Source of the DNA: a virus
Reading direction: 5' to 3' (one strand)
DNA: 21,640 nt
IMG/VR virus record: IMGVR_UViG_3300028840_004868
Coordinates: 1-21,640 of that record
In this document: positions 15,422 through 21,640 of the stretch, one piece after another
Layout: the number at the start of each line of letters is the position of its first letter
Position numbering within the stretch: position 1 is the first letter of the stretch
Translations under genes and position numbers: made by a program
The notes under the pieces: model-generated
Database searches by the model: none
What the model was told of the DNA's origin: nothing
The model's input: the letters and a program-made list of their open reading frames with translations, nothing else

Positions 15422-15672
15422 AATTTTTTTACCTTTCTAAACAATACCTAAAAAAACTATACATAACCTTACTAAAAAGGCAAATATTTTTTTATCCTCC
15501 TACCTCACAAACGGGAGGAGAAGTTTTCCCCCTCACACTATATCTATATAAACTTTTTTCAGGTTTTCCGAAAAATAATTAAAAAAAGTGAAAAAAAGTT
15601 TATTCCTTAGTAATAACAATATATTACAATGGCACACTGTGTCACATACAATAGGGTCCTAATTATTTTTTA
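15422..15672 (-). promoter_or_regulatory. 250-bp regulatory gap upstream of the BRO-N gene
   Basis: No gene was seen here on either strand. Contents: a probable promoter (15623-15651) with a near-palindrome in its spacer, A- and T-rich tracts, and a 6-bp stem (TCCTCC 15495-15500 with GGAGGA 15514-15519, loop 13) in the predicted leader RNA. That stem holds GGAGG-type sequences but no convincing ORF follows, and no U-tract follows on the minus strand, so it is not an obvious terminator. Confidence 0.4.
15623..15651 (-). promoter_or_regulatory. Candidate promoter with operator in the spacer
   Basis: On the minus strand: -35-like TTGTAT (15651-15646), 17-bp spacer, -10-like TGTAAT (15628-15623). 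The spacer contains TGACACAGTGTGCCA (15644-15630), a 15-bp near-palindrome with six of seven pairs matching. A dimeric repressor bound there would cover the promoter. It would transcribe the BRO-N gene with a leader of roughly 190 bases. Found by eye; unproven. Confidence 0.35.
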
Positions 15673-15879
15673 TTATAATGGTCCAATATCGTCTAGCAAT
15701 TCGTGTGCCTCAATATAACTTAATAACGCATACCTTACAAAAGTCCCAAAGAGGAGTGGCCGGTATCCCTTCAATACACGTTTCTCATTAAGCTTATTCC
15801 AATACTCATTTATCTCTTTACTATATTTCCGCTCAAGATAAATATGATGACGATCCCTTACTCGAGTATCTTTATTCAT
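15673..15879 (-). CDS. Small ribbon-helix-helix-like protein, possible transcription regulator
   Basis: A 68-aa basic protein. The order of a short strand (RHHIYLER), helix A (SKEINEYWNKLNEK) and helix B (FGTFVRYALLSYIEAHE) fits an Arc/MetJ-type ribbon-helix-helix fold, which binds DNA as dimers. The family match is by pattern only. The ATG at 15879 has AGGAG seven bases upstream. It lies next to a near-palindromic site in the promoter region of the BRO-N gene, so it may regulate that gene or itself. Alternative: an unrelated small helical protein. Confidence 0.6.
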   Translation of the reverse strand: MNKDTRVRDRHHIYLERKYSKEINEYWNKLNEKRVLKGYRPLLFGTFVRYALLSYIEAHELLDDIGPL

Positions 15880-16037
15880 AATAACGCTCCTAATGTTTTC
15901 AACAACTTACCCATTTTCCTATTATATTAATATATATTTAATCTATTATCTTAATTATAATATTATAAGTTAATAAACAACAAATAAGTTAATATATATA
16001 TTTAAAGTTAAAACAACATATTAATATTAAAAGACTA
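15880..16037 (-). promoter_or_regulatory. 158-bp very AT-rich gap with direct repeat and promoter-like boxes
   Basis: Almost pure A+T between the SF2 helicase and the ribbon-helix-helix gene. ATAAGTTAATA occurs twice (15965-15975 and 15984-15994, period 19). On the minus strand TTGTTG (15983-15978), 18 bp, TATAAT (15959-15954) is a plausible promoter for the small regulator; a second TATAAT is at 15967-15962. The composition would also suit a DNA-unwinding element. No gene seen. Confidence 0.35.
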
Positions 16038-17393
16038 TTATAATATATTTTTAATATATAAATCAATAGTTTGTATATCATTAAACCTTTCTACCTTTAA
16101 CTTTTCTGATTCATAATTTTGTATTCTTTCTCGAGAATGACTTAAAGACGTAGCATTTTCAATATCATAGAGATCAAAAAATATAATTTTATCCTTGTCT
16201 TTTGTTTTTCTCGTTCCTCTACCTAGCTTTTGAATAGTAGGAATAAAGGCTTTCCATCCTGCCGCATTGATACAACTTTTTAATTCTGGAATATTAACAC
16301 CTTTATTAAATATACGAGATGTAAGAAGAATATCAGTTTCACCGTTAATAAGTTCTTTGATTGCCCGTTCTCTTTGAAATCCATCATATAAGCCATGTAC
16401 TAAATCTGCTGAGTAACCTAAGTTGTTGATATTTTTTTGTAATAAGTAACCGTGTTCCCTATATTCATAAAAAAGTAAGCAAGGTTTTGGAGCTATTCGA
16501 CATAATTCAAGGATAGCAATATTTCTATTCTTATTCGTTGTTATAACTTCTTTGTAGTTATATTTCGAATACTTATATTTTTCTACTGAGTAATCATAAA
16601 AAATTACATAAGGGTCTGCTAAGTTATTAGCGTTAATAAGCTCTTGCATAGAAATGTTGTGTATTATTCCTCCTGTACAAGCTACTACATATATATCTAA
16701 AGAATCGGTTCTATTAGTAGGGGTAGCAGAAAGACCGATTCTCCATTGTGCTGGAATGGACATAGCTACTTTGTAGTATGTTTCAGCTCCTAATATATGA
16801 CACTCATCAAATAATACACAAGTAACATCTTTTAGTAAGTAGTTTAAATTATTAGATTTAGAAAGAGAATATAATGTTTGTAACGTTACAATGTTGAATT
16901 TAGATAACTCAAAATTTGAAGAGGATATAATATTAGCTGTTTTACCTGTAAGTTCCTTATAAGCTGTCGCTGTTTGATTGATAAGAGATATAGTATCCAC
17001 AACAAATAATGTAACACCTTGAATACACTCAGATAAACAGATAGCTACTCGTGTTTTTCCTGATCCTGTAGGGTGTTTTAAAATTCCTCTTTTCTTTTCA
17101 AGTACTTTATTAATGGCTTCCTCTTGATAATAACGAAGTGAATATTTTTCTTTCACATTTTTATATTCATATGTATTTAAATCATTGATTTTATACTCTA
17201 TTTCACTAGCATATAATCTTTTTTCCACTATAAACAATATTCCAATGGGGAACCTTTTTTGCTTTTCACACTTTAAATTAACTACCATAATTTCAAGAGG
17301 GTCATTATAATGAGGTACTGAAAATCTAGTAAATCTTTCTATTGTATCATCATCATAATAGCACCATTGATTTTTTATAGTGATTGTAATCAT
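16038..17393 (-). CDS. SF2 DNA helicase of UvsW/XPB type
   Basis: A 451-aa superfamily 2 helicase. An N-terminal domain (1-82) is followed by the Q-motif-like RYYQEEA (87-93), Walker A HPTGSGKT (107-114), DECH box (196-199), SATPTNR (222-228), a C-terminal RecA-like lobe with LLTSRIFNKGVNIPE (356-370), and motif VI QKLGRGTRKT (388-397). T4 UvsW and relatives unwind branched DNA and R-loops and help the switch to recombination-dependent replication; I infer a similar role with the RecA-like and Mre11-like proteins. The ATG at 17393 overlaps the previous stop as ATGA and has no clear ribosome binding site of its own, so translation is coupled to the hydrolase-like gene. Confidence 0.85.
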   Translation of the reverse strand: MITITIKNQWCYYDDDTIERFTRFSVPHYNDPLEIMVVNLKCEKQKRFPIGILFIVEKRLYASEIEYKINDLNTYEYKNVKEKYSLRYYQEEAINKVLEKKRGILKHPTGSGKTRVAICLSECIQGVTLFVVDTISLINQTATAYKELTGKTANIISSSNFELSKFNIVTLQTLYSLSKSNNLNYLLKDVTCVLFDECHILGAETYYKVAMSIPAQWRIGLSATPTNRTDSLDIYVVACTGGIIHNISMQELINANNLADPYVIFYDYSVEKYKYSKYNYKEVITTNKNRNIAILELCRIAPKPCLLFYEYREHGYLLQKNINNLGYSADLVHGLYDGFQRERAIKELINGETDILLTSRIFNKGVNIPELKSCINAAGWKAFIPTIQKLGRGTRKTKDKDKIIFFDLYDIENATSLSHSRERIQNYESEKLKVERFNDIQTIDLYIKNIL

Positions 17394-18187
17394 TTACACA
17401 AATCTTTGAAAAAGTTATAAGCATAATCGTTCTTACGAACCCCTACTACAAATTTTGAAGACCAATATCTTACAATTGGTATGTTGTTGTGGAGACAAGT
17501 ATCATATGCCTTTTTAAGGGCTTCATATGGCGTGTGTTGCCTCCAAACTTGATTCCAGGTAGGTAGACCTAGGCAAAGTTTCACGTGCTCTGGAAGCCAG
17601 TCAGCCTTGTTTATGGCGAAGTGTTGCATATAACCTGGACCTTTCTCCCAAGGCGTAGTCTTTCCTCGAATTTCGCTTAGCCCATAAGCTTGTAAATATA
17701 ATCTATCTGCAAACAATGTCATTGAACAGTCTTCTGTAGCTTCTTTATGCCACGGATGCGTAGTAACATCTATTCGTATATCATGGTAAACTTCTCTAGC
17801 TTCTTCGAGTTTCCAATTAAGATCTCTAGCTGCTTGTCCTAAATTATTATATCCATATAGATGTTTTTCTTTCCACAAATGTTCTAAATCAAATTCTATT
17901 GCAGATATACCAGTTTCGTATAATTGTTTAATGTAATTGTTAATCAAATTGTCTATTCGATTTATGTTAGGTTTTACCCACAAAGTTACAGATGTTTCTA
18001 TATCATTTTTAATACAATTATTAACTAACTTCTCTATGTTTTTTATATCCCAAATCAAACTATAAGGTCTTACCGAATAGTTCGACATTATTGAAATTGT
18101 TGAGAAATCTAGGTCTCGTAGTTGTTTTATATAATTATCTTTTAGTACTACTTTTATAGGATCATCTACCCAAAGTTCTTTAAACAT
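17390..18187 (-). CDS. TIM-barrel glycoside-hydrolase-like protein, possible endolysin
   Basis: A 265-aa protein with eight recognisable strand segments of a (beta/alpha)8 barrel: ELWVDD, TISIMSNY, TSVTLWVK, AIEFDLEHLW, IRIDVTTHPW, RLYLQAYG, VKLCLGLPTW and IPIVRYWSSKFV. The fourth strand carries acids E98, D100 and E102, where glycosidases of this fold usually have catalytic acids. Trp residues lie at barrel ends. There is no signal peptide or wall-binding repeat. The exact family (GH25-, GH18- or another type) is not clear to me. The ATG at 18187 has AAAGGA seven bases upstream. Its neighbourhood, with a virion protein and an XhlA-like membrane protein upstream, favours a lysis or capsule-degrading enzyme, but that is inference. 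Confidence 0.6.
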   Translation of the reverse strand: MFKELWVDDPIKVVLKDNYIKQLRDLDFSTISIMSNYSVRPYSLIWDIKNIEKLVNNCIKNDIETSVTLWVKPNINRIDNLINNYIKQLYETGISAIEFDLEHLWKEKHLYGYNNLGQAARDLNWKLEEAREVYHDIRIDVTTHPWHKEATEDCSMTLFADRLYLQAYGLSEIRGKTTPWEKGPGYMQHFAINKADWLPEHVKLCLGLPTWNQVWRQHTPYEALKKAYDTCLHNNIPIVRYWSSKFVVGVRKNDYAYNFFKDLCK

Positions 18188-18203
18188 TATAACTTCCTTT
18201 CTA

Positions 18204-19037
18204 TTAAGGTATTACAACGTGTCCAATAATTGTACAATTCATAGTAATTAAACCTCGTAAATCATCTTGAATCATTATTTTTATTTTATCATTTGTTGAT
18301 CCATTTAATCTTAACGCTACTCCAGATCTTCCATGGACACAGGCTTGATGCGTAACACCATATACTCCAGCTGGAGCTTTATCATCATATTCTGTTGTAC
18401 ACCCCTGTTCTTTAAAACCTATATTATTAACTATTAATGCAACATTTTTATTATTAGTATTTTCTTGTCTGATAACGATACCATTTGTTAATTGTGGTAA
18501 ACCACCAAATTTTCCACTATCCATTACTACATTATCTGTCATAGATAATGTTATTGTATAAATATCAAAAGCTACATTAGGTGGAGGTTTTACACTAAAT
18601 TCTTGTGTTGCACCAGACCCATCAACGTTCATATTCCAAGGACCTACTTCTATTGTTGAAGCTATGGTTATGTCTTCATCTAATGGCGATTGTATTGTTA
18701 TTGTTGCTCCAGGAGGAGCTGTACTAGATTTTACAATAGATTGAAAAAAATGTGAATCTTCTAATATAGTTATAGCGTCCCCAACAACTACACCAGCATT
18801 AGTATCTACATTTAATACCGTATTGTTTGCTGACGCTGGTGCAGTTAATACTGGTGTAGCAGCTATTTGATACATATATAAATTAACAACAGGAGTTGTC
18901 TGATCTTGAACGAATACATCTAACCATTTACTTGGCGGTGTTACTACTTGTATAATACCATCATCATCTGTACGAACACATCTTAAATTTTGACTCAAAC
19001 ATTCTTGTTTAGTAGTAGATCCGACCAGGATTGCCAT
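18204..19037 (-). CDS. Beta-rich virion structural protein (probable)
   Basis: A 277-aa protein dominated by Thr, Val, Ile, Asn and Gly with alternating beta patterns. The N-terminus has no basic signal. Features are TAPASANNTVLNVDTNAGVV (about 65-84), DAITILEDSHFFQS (88-101) and a C-terminal HGRSGVALRLNG...GHVVIP region, as in phage tail or capsid-decorating proteins. I cannot name a family. The ATG at 19037 has GGAGG nine bases upstream. It lies between the XhlA-like and hydrolase-like genes at the end of the tail region, so a tail or baseplate-associated protein is most likely. It could also be a head decoration protein. Confidence 0.55.
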   Translation of the reverse strand: MAILVGSTTKQECLSQNLRCVRTDDDGIIQVVTPPSKWLDVFVQDQTTPVVNLYMYQIAATPVLTAPASANNTVLNVDTNAGVVVGDAITILEDSHFFQSIVKSSTAPPGATITIQSPLDEDITIASTIEVGPWNMNVDGSGATQEFSVKPPPNVAFDIYTITLSMTDNVVMDSGKFGGLPQLTNGIVIRQENTNNKNVALIVNNIGFKEQGCTTEYDDKAPAGVYGVTHQACVHGRSGVALRLNGSTNDKIKIMIQDDLRGLITMNCTIIGHVVIP

Positions 19038-19061
19038 ATTATTAAGCCTCCAAAAAAGGAA

Positions 19062-19077
19062 TTATTTAATTAAATAA
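19062..19077. repeat. 16-bp perfect AT palindrome
   Basis: TTATTTAATTAAATAA is a perfect palindrome between the XhlA-like gene and the virion protein gene. On the minus strand it is followed four bases later by T6. With no G or C in the stem it would be a weak hairpin at best; it may be a protein-binding site or chance. Confidence 0.3.
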
Positions 19078-19081
19078 GATA

Positions 19082-19408
19082 TTATTCTAGTATTAATTTT
19101 GTAATACCAAATGCGAGGCTGCTCATAAGAGCACTTATACTCACAATTAAACCTATTAATTTTATTGAGAATTCTTTGTTGGCTTTTTGTAAAGATAATG
19201 TCTTGTTAATAGCAGCTATTTTTTCTTTTAACTCATCTTGTGTATTATCTAAATTTTCTATTTTTGGCACTAGTATACTAAGTTGTCCGTTAACTCGAGA
19301 TACTTCTTTTGTTAAACTTAGTATACCATCAACCAACTCCTTGTTATTCATTTGTAAAACTTCTCTATTGTTAATATTTATTATCTTAATTAACTTGCTT
19401 TTTAACAT
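19082..19408 (-). CDS. XhlA-like membrane protein (possible holin component)
   Basis: A 108-aa protein with a coiled-coil body (about 22-78, with regular Leu/Ile spacing: LTKEVSRVNGQLSILVPKIE and ELKEKIAAINKTL) and one C-terminal membrane segment (about 84-104, LIGLIVSISALMSSLAFGIT). This is the layout of the PBSX XhlA family, which works with a holin in lysis. The first Met (19408) has no nearby ribosome binding site. Met20 (ATG at 19351) has a weak GAGAAG upstream and begins the coiled coil, so the protein may be 89 aa, which matches XhlA size. It follows the tail-fibre gene. Alternative: a tail-associated membrane anchor or superinfection protein. Confidence 0.6.
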   Translation of the reverse strand: MLKSKLIKIININNREVLQMNNKELVDGILSLTKEVSRVNGQLSILVPKIENLDNTQDELKEKIAAINKTLSLQKANKEFSIKLIGLIVSISALMSSLAFGITKLILE

Positions 19409-19440
19409 ATTTTAATGGTAATTTGTATATTATTTTATAT

Positions 19441-19448
19441 CCTCCTTT
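19441..19448 (-). promoter_or_regulatory. Strong ribosome binding site without a properly spaced start
   Basis: AAAGGAGG on the minus strand overlaps the stop of the tail-fibre gene (19449-19447). The next 30 bases contain no ATG, GTG or TTG; the first ATG is at 19408, 32 bases away. It may serve that ATG through RNA folding, or a non-standard start. Confidence 0.5.
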
Positions 19449-20886
19449 AGTCTTTTAAGAAATCTATATCATTAGGTAATAAGGTATCACCGTATGGCCA
19501 AAATATAACATTGTAAGCTTTAATAGCTTGTGCACTATTTTCATGATAAACTTGTATATATTTTGAGGATTGATACGTATTATCAGTAGTTTGCATTGCT
19601 TGTGTCCAGTTAGGATGATTTGTATCTCTAGAATAAACAGTAATTTGTCCATCAGTTATACGGCGAGTTATGAAAAGTTCATATACTTCATTTGTGGTAT
19701 ACCAACCACTTCCAGTACTTGTTAAAAATGTTTTACTACCACCGTTCATCCGAAAAAGAGCCGAATCACCATTGACATTTTCACGATAAAATATATATCC
19801 GGTATTATTTGCTCCTGAAGATCCTTCATCGGCAGCAGTAGCTACAAAAGCAAAAATATCTTGGGCACCAGTCCCCTCATTTTTTATCTTTATATACCAA
19901 GCCCCATAAGCTCCTGTATTTTGTAAAGATGCATAACCACTACCACTCGCAGAAAAATCTAAATATCTTTCAGAACCATTATCAAGCCATTGATGACTAG
20001 CACCCCAAGTTTGCCAAGGTCCTACATTATTGGGGGCTGATTTAGCTGCAAAAGTGACTGGGTATTCAAATCTAGGCGTTAGTCTATGAACATGTTTGGT
20101 TGCGTATTCAACATATTCATCTCGAACATTTGTATCAGATAATAAAGATGGGAATAATTTAAATCCTTTCAATTTTATATCAGACTCCCTTGTAAATCTG
20201 AATAGCTCTAAATTTGACGCCGCATCTGATGTTTGTGTACCATTGCCAGGTACTGGATTTGATACTGTTACCTTCGTGCCATTTATCCAAACTTCTGGAG
20301 ATATTGCAGGATTTGATCTATCATGTCTAATTATTATTTGTTTTCCGTTATAAGTAGCTCCAATTGGAAAAGTCCATGCTCCATTTGCAATACTAAACGG
20401 GGAAATTAAAGCCATCGTTGTTACTGGACTTAGATAACCATACCAACCACCTTTGTTAAATGTATAACCAAAAGGAGCTTCGCCTACAGTTTTTGGAATT
20501 ATACCATTAAAAATAGTAGTAGTATTTGGTAATGTATTTATAGAAGAATCTTTTCCTAAATTTATTTTTCCTAACCCTTTACCGTGACTTTCCCAAACCA
20601 TATCTTTTCCATCATTATATATAGATAAGTTTCCAGATACTGTGCCATGATTGCCAAAGCCGCTCTTATCTGTAATTATATTATTTTGGTTAGGTTCTCC
20701 ATGTAAATCTATTACAGCGCCTTTAGTATCCTGTTCAGGAAAGCGAAATATTTTTTTAGGTTCATATCCTACAATTATATTTTCAAATAGTTTATGAATA
20801 GTTGAAATTTGTTGATCTGATAGTATAGAAGGGAATTCTATTGCACATTTTATAGCCTTACGAACGGGATATGCTCCGGTTGAATA
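19447..20886 (-). CDS. Tail fibre / receptor-binding protein, C-terminal part (frameshifted from the upstream part)
   Basis: The frame is open from 20886, just after a TGA, to the stop at 19447-19449 (479 residues). ATG at 20601 has only a weak GGAAAAG upstream and lies inside a LamG-like module, so I do not think it is the true start. Reading from 20886, AIKCAIEFPSILSDQQIS is the end of a concanavalin/LamG module begun in the other frame. Then comes a second module (VIDLHGE, DKSGFGNHGTVSG, PEVWINGTKV, SLLSDTNVRDEY), and a C-terminal beta-sandwich-like domain (about the last 215 residues, rich in Gly, Trp and Tyr), probably carbohydrate-binding. The likely role is host-surface recognition. 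It belongs to one gene with the piece at 20850-21640. Confidence 0.75.
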   Translation of the reverse strand, partial: YSTGAYPVRKAIKCAIEFPSILSDQQISTIHKLFENIIVGYEPKKIFRFPEQDTKGAVIDLHGEPNQNNIITDKSGFGNHGTVSGNLSIYNDGKDMVWESHGKGLGKINLGKDSSINTLPNTTTIFNGIIPKTVGEAPFGYTFNKGGWYGYLSPVTTMALISPFSIANGAWTFPIGATYNGKQIIIRHDRSNPAISPEVWINGTKVTVSNPVPGNGTQTSDAASNLELFRFTRESDIKLKGFKLFPSLLSDTNVRDEYVEYATKHVHRLTPRFEYPVTFAAKSAPNNVGPWQTWGASHQWLDNGSERYLDFSASGSGYASLQNTGAYGAWYIKIKNEGTGAQDIFAFVATAADEGSSGANNTGYIFYRENVNGDSALFRMNGGSKTFLTSTGSGWYTTNEVYELFITRRITDGQITVYSRDTNHPNWTQAMQTTDNTYQSSKYIQVYHENSAQAIKAYNVIFWPYGDTLLPNDIDFLKD

Positions 20887-21640
20887 TCAGCACCAACAAA
20901 TGAACCATCAGTATAATATTTTGTATTTACACCATTACCAAAAGATATAGCTAAAGATGTTTTATTTTCATAATTTGTTGCTATACTACCCGTTTGTGTA
21001 GTTGAAGTTAAACCAATTTGTTGAGTAGGTCCGGCTACAGTTTGTATATAAAATAACCAATTTAAACCAGTAGCATCGTATTTAGAAAAAACATAACTAA
21101 ATCCCTCGGTTAAAGTTAATTCTATTAATGGTTCTGTTGATACAAATAAAGTTCTATTAGCATTAAGTTGTTCTGATCCATGAGCTATTTGATAATTACT
21201 TCCAATATAAGATCCTCCCAATAAATTAGTTTCTGTAGAAAAACCATAACATTTATTAATTTTTTTCCATTGTGGAGTACCATTAATTGTTATACTTCTT
21301 CCATAACCATCTAAAGTATTTAGGTGACCTAATAGTGGAATAGATAAAACTGATGGAGACAAACTTAATACCATTTGTTTATCTATAGTTTTAACTTGGA
21401 GTGATGAAAGTTCTTTAGATATTATGAACGGTAATCCTATTTTATTACCATTTTCTAAATAATTACCTATACTTAATCCTCCAATAGTAACAGGTTTTGT
21501 AGTATTATACATATCATTAAAAGTTCCACTTGATCCTTGAGTAGATGTAACACCTATTCCATCTATGTAAATTTTACCGGATGTTGATGTATATGTAGCA
21601 CTCCCATCGTATGTGAAAACTGCTGATTGAACTTTATATT
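20850..21640 (-). CDS. Tail fibre / receptor-binding protein, upstream part (5' end beyond window)
   Basis: The frame is open to the right edge. ATG at 21512 falls inside a LamG-like module that reads YDGSATYTSTSGKIYIDGIG before it and KPVTIGGLSIGNYLENGNKIGLPFIISKELS after it, so it is not the start. A second module begins near SPSVLSIPLLGHLNTLDGYG and ends abruptly after YYTDGSFVGADIQPEHIP, at the stop at 20850-20852. The expected last strand of this module is found intact in the overlapping -1 frame. LamG/concanavalin modules bind glycans, and repeated copies in a phage gene point to a tail fibre or tail-tip adhesin. The restored protein would have at least 730 residues in this window. Confidence 0.75.
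   Translation of the reverse strand, partial: YKVQSAVFTYDGSATYTSTSGKIYIDGIGVTSTQGSSGTFNDMYNTTKPVTIGGLSIGNYLENGNKIGLPFIISKELSSLQVKTIDKQMVLSLSPSVLSIPLLGHLNTLDGYGRSITINGTPQWKKINKCYGFSTETNLLGGSYIGSNYQIAHGSEQLNANRTLFVSTEPLIELTLTEGFSYVFSKYDATGLNWLFYIQTVAGPTQQIGLTSTTQTGSIATNYENKTSLAISFGNGVNTKYYTDGSFVGADIQPEHIPFVRL

Noticed and set aside
15495-15519. Rho-independent terminator
   Set aside because: The 6-bp stem is followed on the minus strand by A residues, not T residues, and no transcript is expected from the plus strand here.
19447-20601. Independent gene starting at ATG 20601
   Set aside because: The frame is open upstream to 20886 and the upstream residues complete a LamG-like module. The ATG has only a weak ribosome binding site.
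20850-20886. Programmed -1 frameshift in the tail-fibre gene
   Set aside because: No X-XXY-YYZ slippery heptamer is present in the only 37-base interval where the switch can occur, and re-pairing at ATC-CCG would be poor. A one-base deletion in CCC explains the data more simply.

Overview
The window is part of a low-GC, AT-rich tailed double-stranded DNA phage (or prophage). Every gene I can support lies on the minus strand, so transcription runs from high to low coordinates. Genes are packed tightly: ATGA or TAGTG stop/start overlaps and clear AGGAGG-type ribosome binding sites are frequent, and several genes appear to start with TTG or GTG. That fits a phage of a Shine-Dalgarno-using, low-GC bacterial host. 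The host cannot be named from this sequence. An adenosylcobalamin-dependent ribonucleotide reductase implies that cobalamin is available in the host.

Read in the direction of transcription there are four blocks. (1) 21640-19447: a large tail-fibre or receptor-binding gene built of repeated LamG/concanavalin-like modules. It enters from the right edge and is split by what looks like a one-base deletion near 20866-20868. (2) 19408-17390: a possible lysis and late block, with an XhlA-like membrane protein, a beta-rich virion protein and a TIM-barrel glycoside-hydrolase-like protein that could be the endolysin. (3) 17393-14642: an SF2 helicase of the UvsW/XPB type, then a small regulatory island with an AT-rich gap, a ribbon-helix-helix-like protein, a promoter whose spacer is filled by a near-palindrome, and a BRO-N antirepressor-like protein. 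(4) 14546-1: a long nucleotide-metabolism and replication module. It encodes a class II ribonucleotide reductase interrupted by an intein, an AEP prim-pol, a DnaB-type helicase, an unknown small protein, a TOPRIM/zinc-ribbon primase, an acidic unknown protein, a uracil-DNA-glycosylase/family A DNA polymerase fusion, a Cys-rich small protein, a coiled-coil protein, a gp32-like ssDNA-binding protein, a ParB-like protein, a RecA-like recombinase and an Mre11/SbcD-like nuclease that runs off the left edge.

Together block 4 is an almost self-sufficient replisome: dNTP supply, two unrelated primases around one helicase, a proofreading polymerase carrying a uracil-sensing domain, SSB, and a recombination pair (RecA-like plus Mre11-like) for recombination-dependent replication or repair. 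The points most worth checking are the polymerase fusion, the two primases, the intein placed exactly at the catalytic cysteine of the reductase with a degenerate homing-endonuclease motif, the broken fibre gene, and the unrecognised small genes inside the replisome operon.
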